DNA from: Kitasatospora acidiphila | GTDB taxonomy: Bacteria > Actinomycetota > Actinomycetes > Streptomycetales > Streptomycetaceae | DNA length: 64,000 nucleotides | Assembly: GCF_006636205.1 (NCBI RefSeq) | Contig: NZ_VIGB01000003.1 | Location: 2,480,001-2,544,000 of the forward strand | Direction: 5' to 3' | Shown: positions 34,515-45,158 of the stretch, in pieces | Numbering within the stretch: position 1 is the stretch's first letter | Layout: every line of letters begins with the position of its first letter | Notes under the pieces: generated by a model | What the model was told of the DNA's origin: nothing | Seen by the model: only the letters and a program-made list of their open reading frames with translations | Databases searched by the model: none | Position numbers and translations under genes: made by a program

Positions 34515-35057
34515 ATGATGTACACGGACGAGCGGTGGAACACGTCGATCAAACGGCGGATCATCGCAGGTGTCAGTGGATCACTCGGCAGCCTTGCCGC
34601 ACTGCACCATGCGGTGGCTGAAGCCCGGCGCGGTGACTGCGAGGTCCTGGCCGTACTGGCCTGGGAACCTCCGGGCGGCGAGCACGGTTATCGCCTCTCG
34701 CCATGCCCGCCCCTGCTCGCCGAGGTTCGCAAGGCTGCCGTCGAACGGCTCCGCACGGCGATCGGTGAAGCCTTCGGCGCTGACGGCCCGGACGTGGACT
34801 TCGGTTCGGTCGTCATCCGCGGCGAGACCGGCAAGGCCCTGATCCATCTGGCGGACCGTCCCGACGACCTGCTGGTTCTCGGCGCCAGTGGCAGCCTGCT
34901 GCGGCGGGGGCTTCGCCGTTCGGTCGTGTCGTACTGCGTGGAGCACGCCGTCTGCCCCGTCCTCGCGGTCCCCAGGCCCGCGCTGCAGCACGAACTCGAG
35001 TCGCTCCGGCGCAGGCACCTGTGGCACCTCCCGACCGAGCCGCTTCCCACCAGCTGA
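34515..35057 (+). CDS. Universal stress protein (single USP domain)
   Basis: 180 residues; ATG 34515 or 34518, both served by GAAGGAAGGA. The USP fold is seen in IIAGVSGSLGSLAALHHAV (first strand and helix) and in the ATP-binding type ending LVLGASGSLLRRGLRRSVVSYCVEHAVCPVLAVPR. USP domains also occur inside KdpD, and some USPs modulate KdpD scaffolding; the position directly before the kdp operon fits such a role. A tandem 11-bp box upstream suggests shared control. Confidence 0.87.
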   Translation: MMYTDERWNTSIKRRIIAGVSGSLGSLAALHHAVAEARRGDCEVLAVLAWEPPGGEHGYRLSPCPPLLAEVRKAAVERLRTAIGEAFGADGPDVDFGSVVIRGETGKALIHLADRPDDLLVLGASGSLLRRGLRRSVVSYCVEHAVCPVLAVPRPALQHELESLRRRHLWHLPTEPLPTS

Positions 35058-35175
35058 GCGGGTCGGGCCTCCCGACTGAGCCCCTCGGCGTCGGGCTACC
35101 GGGCCAGGTGTCGTCCGGTCTGCACAGCCCGGGCACATTCCGGCCAAGCCCAGGTCTCGGATGCATGACGCCGAT

Positions 35176-35197
35176 ATAAGGGTCGCGTCAATGTTCC
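35176..35197 (+). promoter_or_regulatory. Tandem 11-bp box (candidate KdpE site) of the kdpFABC operon
   Basis: ATAAGGGTCGC followed by GTCAATGTTCC, one mismatch to RTCARG in the first half and one in the second. It lies about 145 bp before the first small gene of the operon, where KdpE control is expected from all known kdp systems. Confidence 0.5.
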
Positions 35198-35342
35198 GGA
35201 GTCACCCGTATGGACGGTGTCAGGAATCCGCTGCGCGCCGGAAATGGCTGGTTGGCTGCTCCAGCCGGTCTTCCGCCGGTGCCGCCGGGCCGCCTCCAGG
35301 GGGAGTCGGCGGTCAAAGTCCCTGAACCAGTTGGTGGAGCCC

Positions 35343-35426
35343 ATGCTGGACCTCGTCTTCGTCGGTGTCACGGTCGCCGTGTTCGCCGTCCTGGCCCTGA
35401 TCGCGAAGGGGGTGGAGAAGCTGTGA
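35343..35426 (+). CDS. 27-residue membrane peptide, first gene of the kdp operon
   Basis: ATG 35343; the product is one hydrophobic helix (LDLVFVGVTVAVFAVLALIAKG) with a charged end (VEKL). Its stop overlaps the kdpF start. A similar one-helix peptide before kdpF is common in actinobacterial kdp operons. It may stabilise the complex like KdpF, but no role is proven. Confidence 0.65.
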   Translation: MLDLVFVGVTVAVFAVLALIAKGVEKL

Positions 35427-35512
35427 GCGCCGAGAACCTTGCAGGTCTCATCGTCGCCGTCGCCCTCGTCGGCTACCTCGTCGTCGCGCTGATCTACCCG
35501 GAGAAGTTCTGA
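35423..35512 (+). CDS. kdpF: K(+)-transporting ATPase subunit F
   Basis: 29 residues from GTG 35423, overlapping the previous stop by four bases. One membrane helix ([19 protein letters not shown]) and the typical ending YPEKF. KdpF is the small lipid-like stabilising subunit of the KdpFABC complex. One base separates its stop from kdpA. Confidence 0.88.
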   Translation: MSAENLAGLIVAVALVGYLVVALIYPEKF

Positions 35513-35513
35513 C

Positions 35514-37175
35514 ATGAGCTCCACTCTCGCTGGGTGGCTGCAGGCCCTCGCCCTCGTGGGCGCCCTGGCCCTGTGCTACCGCCCGCTGGGCGACTACATC
35601 GCCCACCTGTTGACCTCCGCCAAGCACCTCAGAGTCGAGCGCGGCCTGTACAAGGTGATCGGCGTGGACGGCGACGCCGATCAGCGCTGGACCGCCTACC
35701 TGCGCTCGGTGCTCGCCTTCTCCGGGATCTCCGTCCTCTTCCTCTACGGCCTGATCCGGGTGCAGAACCACCTGATGCTTTCGCTCGGCTTCCCGCCGAT
35801 GGCGCCGCACCAGGCCTGGAACACCGCGATCTCGTTCGTCACCAACACCAACTGGCAGTCCTACAGCGGCGAGGCCGCGCTCGGCCACGTGGTCCAGATG
35901 GCGGGCCTGGCGGTGCAGAACTTCGTCTCCGCCGCCGTAGGCATCGCGGTGGTCGCCACCCTGATCCGCGGCTTCACCCGCAGCAAGACCGACCGGGTCG
36001 GCAACTTCTGGGTCGACCTCACCCGGATCTGCCTGCGCCTGCTGCTGCCGATCTCCATCGTGTTCGCGCTGGTCCTGGTCGCCAACGGCGTGATCCAGAA
36101 CTTCCACGGCTTCCACGACCTCACCACCCTGGGCGGCGACACCCAGTCGATCCCGGGCGGCCCGGTGGCCTCCCAGGAGGTCATCAAGGAGCTGGGTACC
36201 AACGGCGGCGGCTTCTTCAACGCCAACTCGGCCCACCCGTTCGAGAACCCGAACGGTTTCACCAACTGGCTGGAGATCTTCCTGCTGCTGGTGATCTCGT
36301 TCTCGCTGCCCCGCACCTTCGGCAAGATGGTCGGCGACAACCGCCAGGGCTACGCGATCGTCTCCGTGATGGGCCTGTTCTGGGTCGGCTCGGCCGCGCT
36401 GCTGACGTTCTTCGAGACCCACCCGGCCGGCACCGCGCTCAAGGCGGCCGGCGCGGCGATGGAGGGCAAGGAGCAGCGGTTCGGCGAGTGGGCCACCGCG
36501 CTGTTCGCCTCCTCCACTACCCTGACCTCCACCGGTGCGGTCGACGGCATGCACGACTCACTGACTCCTGGTGGCGGCGGTGTCGCACTGGTCGACATGA
36601 TGCTCGGTGAGATCGCGCCCGGCGGCACCGGCTCAGGCCTGTACGGCATGCTGATCCTGGCGATCGTGACGGTCTTCATCGCCGGCCTGATGGTCGGCCG
36701 CACCCCCGAGTACCTGGGCAAGAAGCTCGGCGGGCGGGAGATGAAGTTCGCCTCCCTCTACATCCTGACCACCCCGGCCATCGTGCTGATCGGCACCGGT
36801 GTCGCCATGGCGCTGCCGGGTGAGCGGGCCGGGATGCTGAACTCCGGCGCCCACGGCTTCTCCGAGGTGCTCTACGCCTTCACCTCGGCCGGCAACAACA
36901 ACGGCTCGGCGTTCGCAGGCATCACGGTCAACACCCCGTGGTACGACACCGCGCTGGGCCTGGCGATGGTGTTCGGACGCTTCCTGCCGATCATCTTCGT
37001 GCTCGCGCTGGCGGGCTCGCTCGCCAAGCAGCAGCCGGTCCCGGCGTCCGCCGGCACCCTGCCCACCCACAAGCCGCTCTTCATCGGCCTGCTCTCGGGC
37101 GTCGTCCTGATCGTCGTCGGCCTCACCTACTTCCCGGCTCTCGCACTGGGGCCGATCGCGGAAGGTCTGCACTGA
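35514..37175 (+). CDS. kdpA: K(+)-transporting ATPase subunit A
   Basis: 553 residues; the channel-like K+-binding subunit of KdpFABC in the membrane. Selectivity-filter loops of the four repeats are seen as [49 protein letters not shown] and [16 protein letters not shown] 35514 follows kdpF by one base and the stop overlaps the kdpB start (TGATG), giving tight coupling. Length is normal. Confidence 0.97.
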   Translation: MSSTLAGWLQALALVGALALCYRPLGDYIAHLLTSAKHLRVERGLYKVIGVDGDADQRWTAYLRSVLAFSGISVLFLYGLIRVQNHLMLSLGFPPMAPHQAWNTAISFVTNTNWQSYSGEAALGHVVQMAGLAVQNFVSAAVGIAVVATLIRGFTRSKTDRVGNFWVDLTRICLRLLLPISIVFALVLVANGVIQNFHGFHDLTTLGGDTQSIPGGPVASQEVIKELGTNGGGFFNANSAHPFENPNGFTNWLEIFLLLVISFSLPRTFGKMVGDNRQGYAIVSVMGLFWVGSAALLTFFETHPAGTALKAAGAAMEGKEQRFGEWATALFASSTTLTSTGAVDGMHDSLTPGGGGVALVDMMLGEIAPGGTGSGLYGMLILAIVTVFIAGLMVGRTPEYLGKKLGGREMKFASLYILTTPAIVLIGTGVAMALPGERAGMLNSGAHGFSEVLYAFTSAGNNNGSAFAGITVNTPWYDTALGLAMVFGRFLPIIFVLALAGSLAKQQPVPASAGTLPTHKPLFIGLLSGVVLIVVGLTYFPALALGPIAEGLH

Positions 37176-39283
37176 TGTCCACCACTCACACTCCCGCACC
37201 GGCCGACCAGGGGACGGCTGCTCCGCACAGAGCCTCCAGCGGCCTGCTCGACCCGAAGCTGATCGCCAAGTCCCTTCCGGACGCGGTGAAGAAGCTCGAC
37301 CCCCGGGTGATGTTCAAGAACCCGGTCATGTTCGTGGTCGAGGTCGGCTCGGTGGTCACCACGATCTCCGCCATCGCCCACCCGTCGGTGTTCGCCTGGG
37401 CGATCACCGTCTGGCTGTGGCTCACCACGATCTTCGCCAACCTGGCCGAGGCGGTGGCCGAGGGCCGCGGCAAGGCGCAGGCCGACACGCTGCGCAAGGC
37501 CAAGACCGAATCCATCGCCCGCCGCCTCGTCAACTGGCCCGCCTCGCAGGACGAGGAGGAGGTCCCCGGCACCGCGCTCCAGTTGGGTGACCACGTGGTG
37601 GTCGAGGCCGGCCAGGTCATCCCCGGCGACGGCGACGTCGTCGAGGGCGTCGCCTCGGTCGACGAGTCGGCGATCACCGGTGAGTCCGCGCCGGTGATCC
37701 GCGAGTCGGGCGGTGACCGCTCGGCCGTGACCGGTGGCACCAAGGTCCTCTCCGACAAGATCGTGGTGAAGATCGCCACCGAGCCCGGCAAGTCCTTCAT
37801 CGACCGGATGATCGCCCTGGTCGAGGGCGCGGCCCGGCAGAAGACCCCCAACGAGATCGCCCTCAACATCCTGCTGGCCTCGCTGACCATCGTCTTCCTG
37901 GTCGCGGTCGTGACCCTGCAGCCGATGGCCACCTTCGCAGGCGCCCCGCAGACGATGATCGTGCTGGTCGCGCTGATCGTGGCGCTGATCCCGACCACCA
38001 TCGGCGCACTGCTCTCCGCCATCGGCATCGCCGGCATGGACCGCCTGGTGCAGCGCAACGTGCTCGCCATGTCGGGCCGTGCCGTCGAGGCCGCCGGCGA
38101 CGTCAACACCCTGCTGCTCGACAAGACCGGCACCATCACCCTGGGCAACCGCCAGGCCGCCGAGTTCCTGCCCGCCGACGGCGTGTCCCGGGACGAACTG
38201 GCCGACGCCGCCCAGCTGTCCAGCCTCGCCGACGAGACCCCCGAGGGCCGCTCGATCGTGGTGCTCGCCAAGACCGACTACGGTCTGCGGGCCCGCGAGC
38301 AGGGCGAGTTGACGCACGCCACCTGGGTCCCGTTCACCGCCCAGACCCGCATGTCCGGCGTCGACCTGGAGGAGGCCGACGGCCTGCACCAGGTGCGCAA
38401 GGGCGCGGCCGGCTCGGTCGCCAACTGGGTCACCGACAACGCCGGCACGGTCCGTGACGACGTCGCCCAGCTGGTCGACGGCATCTCCGCCGCCGGCGGC
38501 ACCCCGTTGACGGTGGCCACCAAGGTCGGTGACGCGCCGGCCCGCGTGCTCGGGGTGATCTACCTCAAGGACGTGGTCAAGGAGGGCATGCGGGAGCGGT
38601 TCGACGAGCTGCGCCGGATGGGCATCAAGACCATCATGATCACGGGCGACAACCCGCTGACCGCCAAGGCGATCGCGGACGAGGCCGGCGTGGACGACTT
38701 CCTCGCCGAGGCCACCCCCGAGGACAAGATGGCCCTGATCAAGAAGGAGCAGGAGGGCGGCAAGCTGGTCGCGATGACCGGCGACGGCACCAACGACGCC
38801 CCCGCCCTGGCCCAGGCCGACGTGGGCGTGGCGATGAACACCGGCACCATGGCGGCCAAGGAGGCCGGCAACATGGTGGACCTGGACTCCAACCCCACCA
38901 AGCTGATCGAGATCGTCGAGATCGGCAAGCAACTCCTCATCACTCGTGGCGCGTTGACCACCTTCTCGATCGCCAACGACGTCGCCAAGTACTTCGCCAT
39001 CATCCCCGCGATGTTCGCCGGCGTGTACCCCGGTCTGAAGCACCTCAACATCATGGGCCTGCACAGCCCGACCTCGGCGATCACCTCCGCGATCATCTTC
39101 AACGCCCTGGTCATCATCGGGCTCATCCCGCTCGCCCTGCGCGGCGTCAAGTACCGTCCGTCAAACGCCAGCGCGCTGCTGACCCGCAACATCGGGGTGT
39201 ACGGAATCGGCGGCCTGATCGTGCCGTTCATCGGAATCAAGGCGATCGACCTGATCGTCCAGTTCATCCCCGGCCTGCGCTGA
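37175..39283 (+). CDS. kdpB: K(+)-transporting ATPase subunit B
   Basis: 702 residues; P-type ATPase that hydrolyses ATP to drive K+ uptake through KdpA. ITGES (regulatory Ser and actuator Glu), [12 protein letters not shown] with the phosphorylated Asp, [18 protein letters not shown] and the six-to-seven helix membrane part are intact. The start ATG overlaps the kdpA stop. A second, orphan copy is at 30809. Confidence 0.97.
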   Translation: MSTTHTPAPADQGTAAPHRASSGLLDPKLIAKSLPDAVKKLDPRVMFKNPVMFVVEVGSVVTTISAIAHPSVFAWAITVWLWLTTIFANLAEAVAEGRGKAQADTLRKAKTESIARRLVNWPASQDEEEVPGTALQLGDHVVVEAGQVIPGDGDVVEGVASVDESAITGESAPVIRESGGDRSAVTGGTKVLSDKIVVKIATEPGKSFIDRMIALVEGAARQKTPNEIALNILLASLTIVFLVAVVTLQPMATFAGAPQTMIVLVALIVALIPTTIGALLSAIGIAGMDRLVQRNVLAMSGRAVEAAGDVNTLLLDKTGTITLGNRQAAEFLPADGVSRDELADAAQLSSLADETPEGRSIVVLAKTDYGLRAREQGELTHATWVPFTAQTRMSGVDLEEADGLHQVRKGAAGSVANWVTDNAGTVRDDVAQLVDGISAAGGTPLTVATKVGDAPARVLGVIYLKDVVKEGMRERFDELRRMGIKTIMITGDNPLTAKAIADEAGVDDFLAEATPEDKMALIKKEQEGGKLVAMTGDGTNDAPALAQADVGVAMNTGTMAAKEAGNMVDLDSNPTKLIEIVEIGKQLLITRGALTTFSIANDVAKYFAIIPAMFAGVYPGLKHLNIMGLHSPTSAITSAIIFNALVIIGLIPLALRGVKYRPSNASALLTRNIGVYGIGGLIVPFIGIKAIDLIVQFIPGLR

Positions 39284-39301
39284 GAAAGGAGGAAGACCAT
39301 C

Positions 39302-39922
39302 ATGTCCATCCTGCGTACCCACTGGACCGCCCTGCGGATGCTGCTGGTGATGACCGTCATCCTCGGCATCGCCTACCCCCTGCTGGTCACCGGGATCAGC
39401 CAGGTCGCGTTCGCCGACAAGGCCAACGGCTCCATCCTGAAGTCGGGCGGCAAGGAGATCGGGTCCAGCCTGCTGGGCCAGAACTACAACCTGCCGAAGA
39501 AGAACCCCAACGACCCCAACGAGCAGGCCCAGCCGGACCCGAAGTTCTTCCAGCCCCGGCCCTCCGCCGCCGGCACCGGCTACGACCCGCACGGCTCCAG
39601 CGGCACCAACCTCGGCCCGAACAGCGACAAGCTGCTCAAGTCGGTCAACGACACCCGCGCCGCCGTCGCCGCCTTCGACGGCGTCGACCCGGCCAGCGTG
39701 CCGGCCGACGCGATCACCTCCTCCGGCTCCGGCCTGGACCCGCACATCTCGGTCGCCTACGCCAAGGAGCAGGTCAACCGGGTCGCCAAGGCCCGCAACC
39801 TCTCGCCGGACGTGCTCAACCAGCTGATCGACAAGTACACCGACGGCCGTTCGCTCGGCTTCCTCGGCAACCCCGGCGTCAACGTCGTTCTGCTCAACAA
39901 GGCACTCAGCGAGCAGCAGTGA
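39302..39922 (+). CDS. kdpC: K(+)-transporting ATPase subunit C
   Basis: 206 residues; one N-terminal membrane helix (LRMLLVMTVILGIAYPLLVTGI) and an extracytoplasmic domain with GSSLLGQNY, FQPRPSAAG and SGSGLDPHISVAYA. AAAGGAGGAA precedes ATG 39302. KdpC raises K+ affinity by acting with KdpB. A strong hairpin follows the gene. Confidence 0.96.
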   Translation: MSILRTHWTALRMLLVMTVILGIAYPLLVTGISQVAFADKANGSILKSGGKEIGSSLLGQNYNLPKKNPNDPNEQAQPDPKFFQPRPSAAGTGYDPHGSSGTNLGPNSDKLLKSVNDTRAAVAAFDGVDPASVPADAITSSGSGLDPHISVAYAKEQVNRVAKARNLSPDVLNQLIDKYTDGRSLGFLGNPGVNVVLLNKALSEQQ

Positions 39923-39953
39923 CGACTCCATATCCAACCGACAAGTGATCCGG

Positions 39954-39995
39954 CCGACCCGGGCACAGGGCCTCATCCCCCTGTGCCCGGGTCGG
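39954..39995 (+). terminator. Terminator between kdpC and kdpD
   Basis: 17-bp arms (39954-39970 and 39979-39995) with an 8-base loop. It suggests that kdpDE are transcribed separately from kdpFABC or only by read-through. Confidence 0.8.
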
Positions 39996-40098
39996 TCGCC
40001 CATGTGCCGAGTCCGCTGAGCGGGGCCGACCGTCCCGCCCGGCTGCAGCATCATCCACCCTCATGTCCGGCCCTCTCTCGCAGGAAAGAGCAGCGCCC

Positions 40099-42648
40099 AT
40101 GTCCCGTGACCTCACGCCCGGCTCCTTGAAGCGCCGGGGACAGCTGAGGGTCTACCTCGGTTCGGCCCCCGGCGTCGGCAAGACCTACCGGATGCTGGAC
40201 GAGGCCCACCGCAGACATGACCGCGGGACGGACGTCGTGGTGGGCTTCATCGAGTGCCACGGCCGCCGGCACACCGAGAACCTGCTCCAGGGTCTGGAAC
40301 TCATCCCGCGCCTCACCCGCCACTACCGGGACACCGACTTCCCGGAGATGGACCTCGACGCGATCCTCGCCCGCAGGCCCCAGGTGGTCCTCGTCGACGA
40401 GCTCGCGCACACCAACATCCCCGGCGGCCGGCACGGCAAGCGCTGGCAGGACGTCGAGGAACTCCTGGACGCCGGGATCGACGTCATCACCACCGTCAAC
40501 ATCCAGCACCTGGAATCGCTCAACGACGTCGTCCAGAAGATCACCGGCATCCCCCAGCGCGAGACCGTCCCCGACGACGTCGTCCGCCAGGCCAACCAGA
40601 TCGAACTCGTCGACATGGCCCCGCAGGCCCTGCGCCGCCGAATGGCCCACGGCAACGTCTACAAGGCCGAGAAGGTGGACGCCGCGCTCTCCAACTACTT
40701 CCGCGTGGGCAACCTGACGGCCCTTCGCGAGCTCGCCCTGCTGTGGGTTGCCGGCCGCGTGGACGAGGGTCTTCGCGACTACCGCGCCACCCACAACATC
40801 GACCGGGTCTGGGAGACCCGCGAACGCGTCGTGGTCGCCATCACCGGCGGGCCCGAGGGCGAGACCATCATCCGCCGGGCCGCCCGCATCGCCGACCGCA
40901 CCGCCGGCGGCGAACTGCTCGCCGTGCACGTGACCAAGAGCGACGGCCTGGCCGGCGCCTCCCCCGGCGCGCTGGCCCAGCAGCGCCAACTGGTCGAATC
41001 CCTCGGCGGCACCTACCACGTGGTCGTCGGCGACGACATCCCCACCGCGCTGATGGCCTTCGCCCGCGCCCACGACGCCACCCAGCTGGTCCTCGGCACC
41101 TCCCGGCGAGGGCGGATCAACCGCTTCCTCACCGGCCCCGGCAACGGACAGACCACCATCGACCTGTCCGAAGACATCGACGTCCACATGGTCACCCACG
41201 AGTTCACCGGACGCGGCCGGCTTCCCTCCCTCGGCCGGCGGCACTCCAAGCGGCGCACCATCGCCGGCTACCTCTCCGGCCTCGTCCTACCCGTGCTCCT
41301 GACCGCCTGCCTCTCACCCTTCCGACATGCCATCAACCTGACCACCGACGCGCTGATCTTCCAGCTCGGCGTCGTCGCCGTGGCGCTGCTCGGCGGCGCG
41401 TTCTCCGCACTGGTCGCCTCGCTCATCGCCTCACTCCTGCTCAACTACTACTTCATCCCGCCGATCCACACCTTCACCATCGCCGAACCCAACAACATCG
41501 TCGCCCTCCTGGTCTTCGCGACGGTCGCACTCACCGTCTCCTCCGTCGTCGACCGAGCCGCCCAACTGGCCGCCCGCGGCGCCCGCGCCACCGCCGAGGC
41601 CGAGACCCTCTCCACCCTCGCCGGAAGCGTGCTGCGCGGAGCCGACGCCGTACCCGCGCTCCTGGACAAGACCCGCACCGCCTTCGGCATGGACTCCGTC
41701 GCCCTGCTCGACCGCACCACCGGCGAGGCCATCGCCCGCAGTGACAGCGACGACGCGGCCACCGGCGACCGCGAGGTCAGCGAAGTCCCGGTCAACGGGA
41801 ACGCGTTGATGGTCCTGGCCGGACGGCGGCTGCCCGCCTCCGACCAGCGCGTGCTGACCGCCTTCGCCGCCCACGTCGCCGCCGCGCTGGAGCGCGACCG
41901 GCTCGCCACCGTCGCCGCCGAGATCGAACCCATCAAGGCCGCCGACAAGATGCGCACCGCCCTGCTCGCCGCCGTCAGCCACGACCTGCGCACCCCGCTG
42001 GCCGCCGCCCTCGCCTCCATCGGCTCGCTGCGCAGCCCCGACGTCGAGTTCTCCCCCGAGGACCAGGCCGAACTCCTGGACCTCGCCGACGAATCCCTGG
42101 TCAAGCTGACCCGCCTGGTGGACAACCTGCTCGACATGAGCCGCCTCCAGGCCGGCGCCCTCACCCTCCACCTCGCCCCCACCGAGCTGACCGACGTCCT
42201 CATGGGAGCCATGGACTCCCTCTCCCGCCCCGACGCCGCCGTCCAGCCGCTCGACCTGGACACCGCCCCCGCCGTGCTCGTCGACCCGCCCCTGCTGGAA
42301 CGCGTGTTGGCCAACGTCATCACCAACGCCCTGCGCCACAACGCCCCCGGCGCACCCGTCCTGGTCACCGCCAGCCACCACCAGGACCGCGTCGAAGTGC
42401 GCGTCATCGACCACGGACCCGGCATCGCCGCCGAAGACCGCGAGCGGGTGTTCCTGCCGTTCCAGCGTCTTGGCGACAACGACAACACCACCGGCCTGGG
42501 TCTCGGGCTCGCCCTCTCCCGCGGCCTGGCCGAGGCCATGGGCGGCACGCTCGACGTCGAGGACACGCCCGGCGGCGGCACGACCATGCTCCTGGTCCTC
42601 CCGGCCGCCCCGGACGACGCAGAGCAATTGGTCGCGGAGGAGGGGTAG
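40099..42648 (+). CDS. kdpD: Sensor histidine kinase KdpD
   Basis: 849 residues from ATG 40099 (AGGAAAG upstream); ATG 40063 would add 12. Domains: KdpD N-terminal ATP-binding region with Walker A GSAPGVGKT at 21-29 and VLVDELAHTN; a USP-like domain about 235-365; four membrane helices about 390-490; a GAF-like region about 510-610; HisKA with His628 in SHDLRTPL; and HATPase with NVITNALRHNAP and GLGLGLALSRG. It senses K+ limitation or salt stress and phosphorylates KdpE. The gene is followed by kdpE after 27 bp. Confidence 0.96.
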   Translation: MSRDLTPGSLKRRGQLRVYLGSAPGVGKTYRMLDEAHRRHDRGTDVVVGFIECHGRRHTENLLQGLELIPRLTRHYRDTDFPEMDLDAILARRPQVVLVDELAHTNIPGGRHGKRWQDVEELLDAGIDVITTVNIQHLESLNDVVQKITGIPQRETVPDDVVRQANQIELVDMAPQALRRRMAHGNVYKAEKVDAALSNYFRVGNLTALRELALLWVAGRVDEGLRDYRATHNIDRVWETRERVVVAITGGPEGETIIRRAARIADRTAGGELLAVHVTKSDGLAGASPGALAQQRQLVESLGGTYHVVVGDDIPTALMAFARAHDATQLVLGTSRRGRINRFLTGPGNGQTTIDLSEDIDVHMVTHEFTGRGRLPSLGRRHSKRRTIAGYLSGLVLPVLLTACLSPFRHAINLTTDALIFQLGVVAVALLGGAFSALVASLIASLLLNYYFIPPIHTFTIAEPNNIVALLVFATVALTVSSVVDRAAQLAARGARATAEAETLSTLAGSVLRGADAVPALLDKTRTAFGMDSVALLDRTTGEAIARSDSDDAATGDREVSEVPVNGNALMVLAGRRLPASDQRVLTAFAAHVAAALERDRLATVAAEIEPIKAADKMRTALLAAVSHDLRTPLAAALASIGSLRSPDVEFSPEDQAELLDLADESLVKLTRLVDNLLDMSRLQAGALTLHLAPTELTDVLMGAMDSLSRPDAAVQPLDLDTAPAVLVDPPLLERVLANVITNALRHNAPGAPVLVTASHHQDRVEVRVIDHGPGIAAEDRERVFLPFQRLGDNDNTTGLGLGLALSRGLAEAMGGTLDVEDTPGGGTTMLLVLPAAPDDAEQLVAEEG

Positions 42649-42675
42649 TGATCACCAGTCGAGAGGGGGAAGGCG

Positions 42676-43353
42676 ATGAGCCACATTCTGGTGGTGGAGG
42701 ACGAGCCCGGGCTGCTGCGGGCCCTGCGGATCAACTTCCACGCCCGGCGCTACTCCGTGCTGACGGCGAGCACCGGGCAGCAGGCCCTGGACTCCGCCAG
42801 TCAGGACGCACCCGACGCCGTGCTACTCGACTTGGGCCTGCCGGACTTCGACGGCATCGACGTCATCAGGGGGCTGCGCTCCGCCCTGGCGGTGCCGATC
42901 ATCGTCCTGTCCGGTCGCAGCGGGCTCCAGGAGAAGATCCGGGCGCTGGACGCGGGCGCCGACGACTACCTCACCAAGCCGTTCGAAGTCGACGAGCTCT
43001 TCGCCCGGCTACGCGCAGCCCTCAGGCGCGCGGCCACCGACACCAGTCCGCTTGAGACGGCGAGGATCGGCGACCACACCGTGGACGTCGCGGCAGGTAC
43101 CGTCACCGGTCCGGACGGCGTCGTCCGGCTCACTCCCACCGAGTGGCAGATCCTGAAGGTGCTGCTCGCCGCGCCCGGGCACCTGGTGCCCGGCCGGGAG
43201 ATCCTGCGCCAGGTCTGGGGTCCGGAACAGCAGCACCGCACCAACTACCTGCGCGTCTACATCGCGGGACTGCGCCGCAAACTGGAACCCGACCCAAGCC
43301 GGCCGCGCCACCTGATCACCGAACCAGGCATCGGCTACCGCTACCAGCCCTGA
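42676..43353 (+). CDS. kdpE: KdpE response regulator
   Basis: 225 residues; OmpR-family activator of kdp genes. Receiver: VVEDEP, Asp52 in LLDLGLPD, Lys in LTKPFE. Winged helix: LTPTEWQILKVLLAA and YLRVYIAGLRRKLEPDPSRPRHLITEPGIGYRY. It follows kdpD by 27 bp with GAGGGGGAAGG before the ATG, so the pair is one transcript. Confidence 0.95.
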   Translation: MSHILVVEDEPGLLRALRINFHARRYSVLTASTGQQALDSASQDAPDAVLLDLGLPDFDGIDVIRGLRSALAVPIIVLSGRSGLQEKIRALDAGADDYLTKPFEVDELFARLRAALRRAATDTSPLETARIGDHTVDVAAGTVTGPDGVVRLTPTEWQILKVLLAAPGHLVPGREILRQVWGPEQQHRTNYLRVYIAGLRRKLEPDPSRPRHLITEPGIGYRYQP

Positions 43354-43393
43354 ACCCCGCCGCCCCGATCCGAGGCCGACCGACGCCGACCGG

Positions 43394-43466
43394 ATCAAGG
43401 AACCGTCAAGACCGTCCCGGCCGGCGCGAAGATGCCGTCAGGAAATCCGGCATCAGGATTTCCGGC
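43394..43466 (+). promoter_or_regulatory. Tandem 11-bp box plus 15-bp repeat upstream of the 4-helix sensor-like gene
   Basis: ATCAAGGAACC (43394-43404) followed by GTCAAGACCGT. Then GTCAGGAAATCCGGC and ATCAGGATTTCCGGC repeat at 15 bp (43437-43466), ending next to a possible -10 region. Located 120-195 bp before ATG 43590. Confidence 0.5.
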
Positions 43467-43589
43467 ACCTAGCGTTCTTCACGGAAGCCCGGTTCCGCTC
43501 CGTGGGGGAGCAGAGACCGGGACCAGTTCCGCCGGTGGGCGAAAGGGCTTCGGACCACCGGTGGTCGGGGTGACGGGGAGCACGCGGCA

Positions 43590-45158
43590 ATGAGAGAGCG
43601 GATACCGGCCGGAACGACCGGGCTCGGGAAGACGAGCCTGACGGGGGCGGCACGTCCCGGTACGGTATCCGCGCCGCGTGCCTCCCGCACACCGTTCACG
43701 GGGGCACCGTTCGCGGGCCGGACCGCACGGCCCGGCCCGCGGAGGTGGTCGGCACCGCTGAACCGGACCTGGTGGAACACCCCGCGCCTGGTGCGCGGCC
43801 TCACCGGCCTCTGCCTCGTCGCGCTCCTCGCCACGGCCACCGCGATCGCCGGCGTCCTCAGCGACGCACGGGACGGCATCGACGACATCGGCCACCGCGA
43901 CGCCCCGCAGGCCGTCCGCACCGCTGACCTGTACTTCGCCCTCAGCGACATGGACGCCCAGGTCGCCAACCTCCTCCTGCTCGGCGCCGATCCGGGGTAC
44001 GCCACCCAGCGCCAGCAGACCCTCGAAACCTACGACCAGCGCCGCACCCAAGCCGACGGCGACCTCCAGAAGGCCGCCGAAGCATCCGCCGACGACCCGA
44101 ACGGACAGCGGGCCGTCCAGACCGTCCTCGACCAACTCGGCCAGTACGAGGCCCTCGTCGCGCGCGCCCGGCTCCTCGAAGACCAGGCCCATGCCCCGGC
44201 CGGCCAGCCCTCGGCCGACGCCCTCGCCGCCTACCGCCAGGCCACCGACCTACTCCGCCAGCAGCTCCTGCCGGCCGCCGACCAGGTCACCGCCGCCAGT
44301 GCCGCCACCGTCGACCGCACCTACACGGCCCAGCGCAGCGCCATCACCGGCGGCTGGTGGTGGATTCTCATCACCATGGCGCTCGCCCTGGCCGCCCTCG
44401 TGCTGCTGCAGCGCCTGCTCTCGGTGCGCTTCCACCGCATCATCAACCCACCGCTGGCCGCCGTCACGCTACTCGCCGTCCTCGCCGCGGCCGCGGGCCT
44501 CACCCTCGCCTCAGGCGCTGAGGACCACCTCATCGTCGCCAAGAGCAACGCCTACGACTCGGTCATAGCCCTCAGCCGTGCCCGCGCGGTGGCCTACGAC
44601 ATGAACGCCGACGAGAGCCGCTACCTCACCGACCCGGCGCGCGCCGCCGCCTACCAGCAGAGCTTCCTCGACAAGAGCCAGTCCATCGCCCGCCTCGACG
44701 GCGCCACGATCGACACCTACGACGCCAAGCTCGCCCAGGCCGCCGACCAGCACCGCGCCGACCACCGCACCGTCCCGTTCGGCGGCTACCTCGGCACCGA
44801 ACTCGACAACATCACCTTTCCCGGCGAACAGGACGCCGCCGAACGCCTCCTGACCACTTTCCAGCAGTACGAGAAGGACGACCGGACGATCCGCAGCCTG
44901 CGCAACCAGGGGAAGCTCAAGGACGCCGTCACGTTCGACACCGGCACCGCCGCCGGCCAGTCCGACGCCGACTTCGCCCAGCTCAGCCACGCCCTCGACG
45001 ATGTCCTGGCGATCAATCAGCACGCCCTCGGCCAGGCCGTCACAGACGCCGATGACGATCTCGGTCTCGGCGTCGCCCTCACCGGCGGCCTCACCCTGGC
45101 GGCCGCCCTCGCCCTGACCGTGCTCGGTGTCCGCCCGCGGCTGCGGGAGTTCCGCTGA
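43590..45158 (+). CDS. Membrane protein with two extracytoplasmic helical domains (4HB sensor-like)
   Basis: 522 residues. Four membrane segments (about 72-92, 255-275, 290-312 and 495-515) frame two helical extracytoplasmic regions rich in Asp, Gln and Ala, with ALSDMDAQVANLLLLG in the first and AVAYDMNADESRYL in the second. These resemble the four-helix-bundle ligand domains of chemoreceptors and histidine kinases. No kinase, HAMP or output domain is present. The position after kdpDE and a tandem 11-bp box suggest a co-regulated sensory or accessory role; this is inference. The basic Pro-rich N-terminus is cytoplasmic. Confidence 0.75.
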   Translation: MRERIPAGTTGLGKTSLTGAARPGTVSAPRASRTPFTGAPFAGRTARPGPRRWSAPLNRTWWNTPRLVRGLTGLCLVALLATATAIAGVLSDARDGIDDIGHRDAPQAVRTADLYFALSDMDAQVANLLLLGADPGYATQRQQTLETYDQRRTQADGDLQKAAEASADDPNGQRAVQTVLDQLGQYEALVARARLLEDQAHAPAGQPSADALAAYRQATDLLRQQLLPAADQVTAASAATVDRTYTAQRSAITGGWWWILITMALALAALVLLQRLLSVRFHRIINPPLAAVTLLAVLAAAAGLTLASGAEDHLIVAKSNAYDSVIALSRARAVAYDMNADESRYLTDPARAAAYQQSFLDKSQSIARLDGATIDTYDAKLAQAADQHRADHRTVPFGGYLGTELDNITFPGEQDAAERLLTTFQQYEKDDRTIRSLRNQGKLKDAVTFDTGTAAGQSDADFAQLSHALDDVLAINQHALGQAVTDADDDLGLGVALTGGLTLAAALALTVLGVRPRLREFR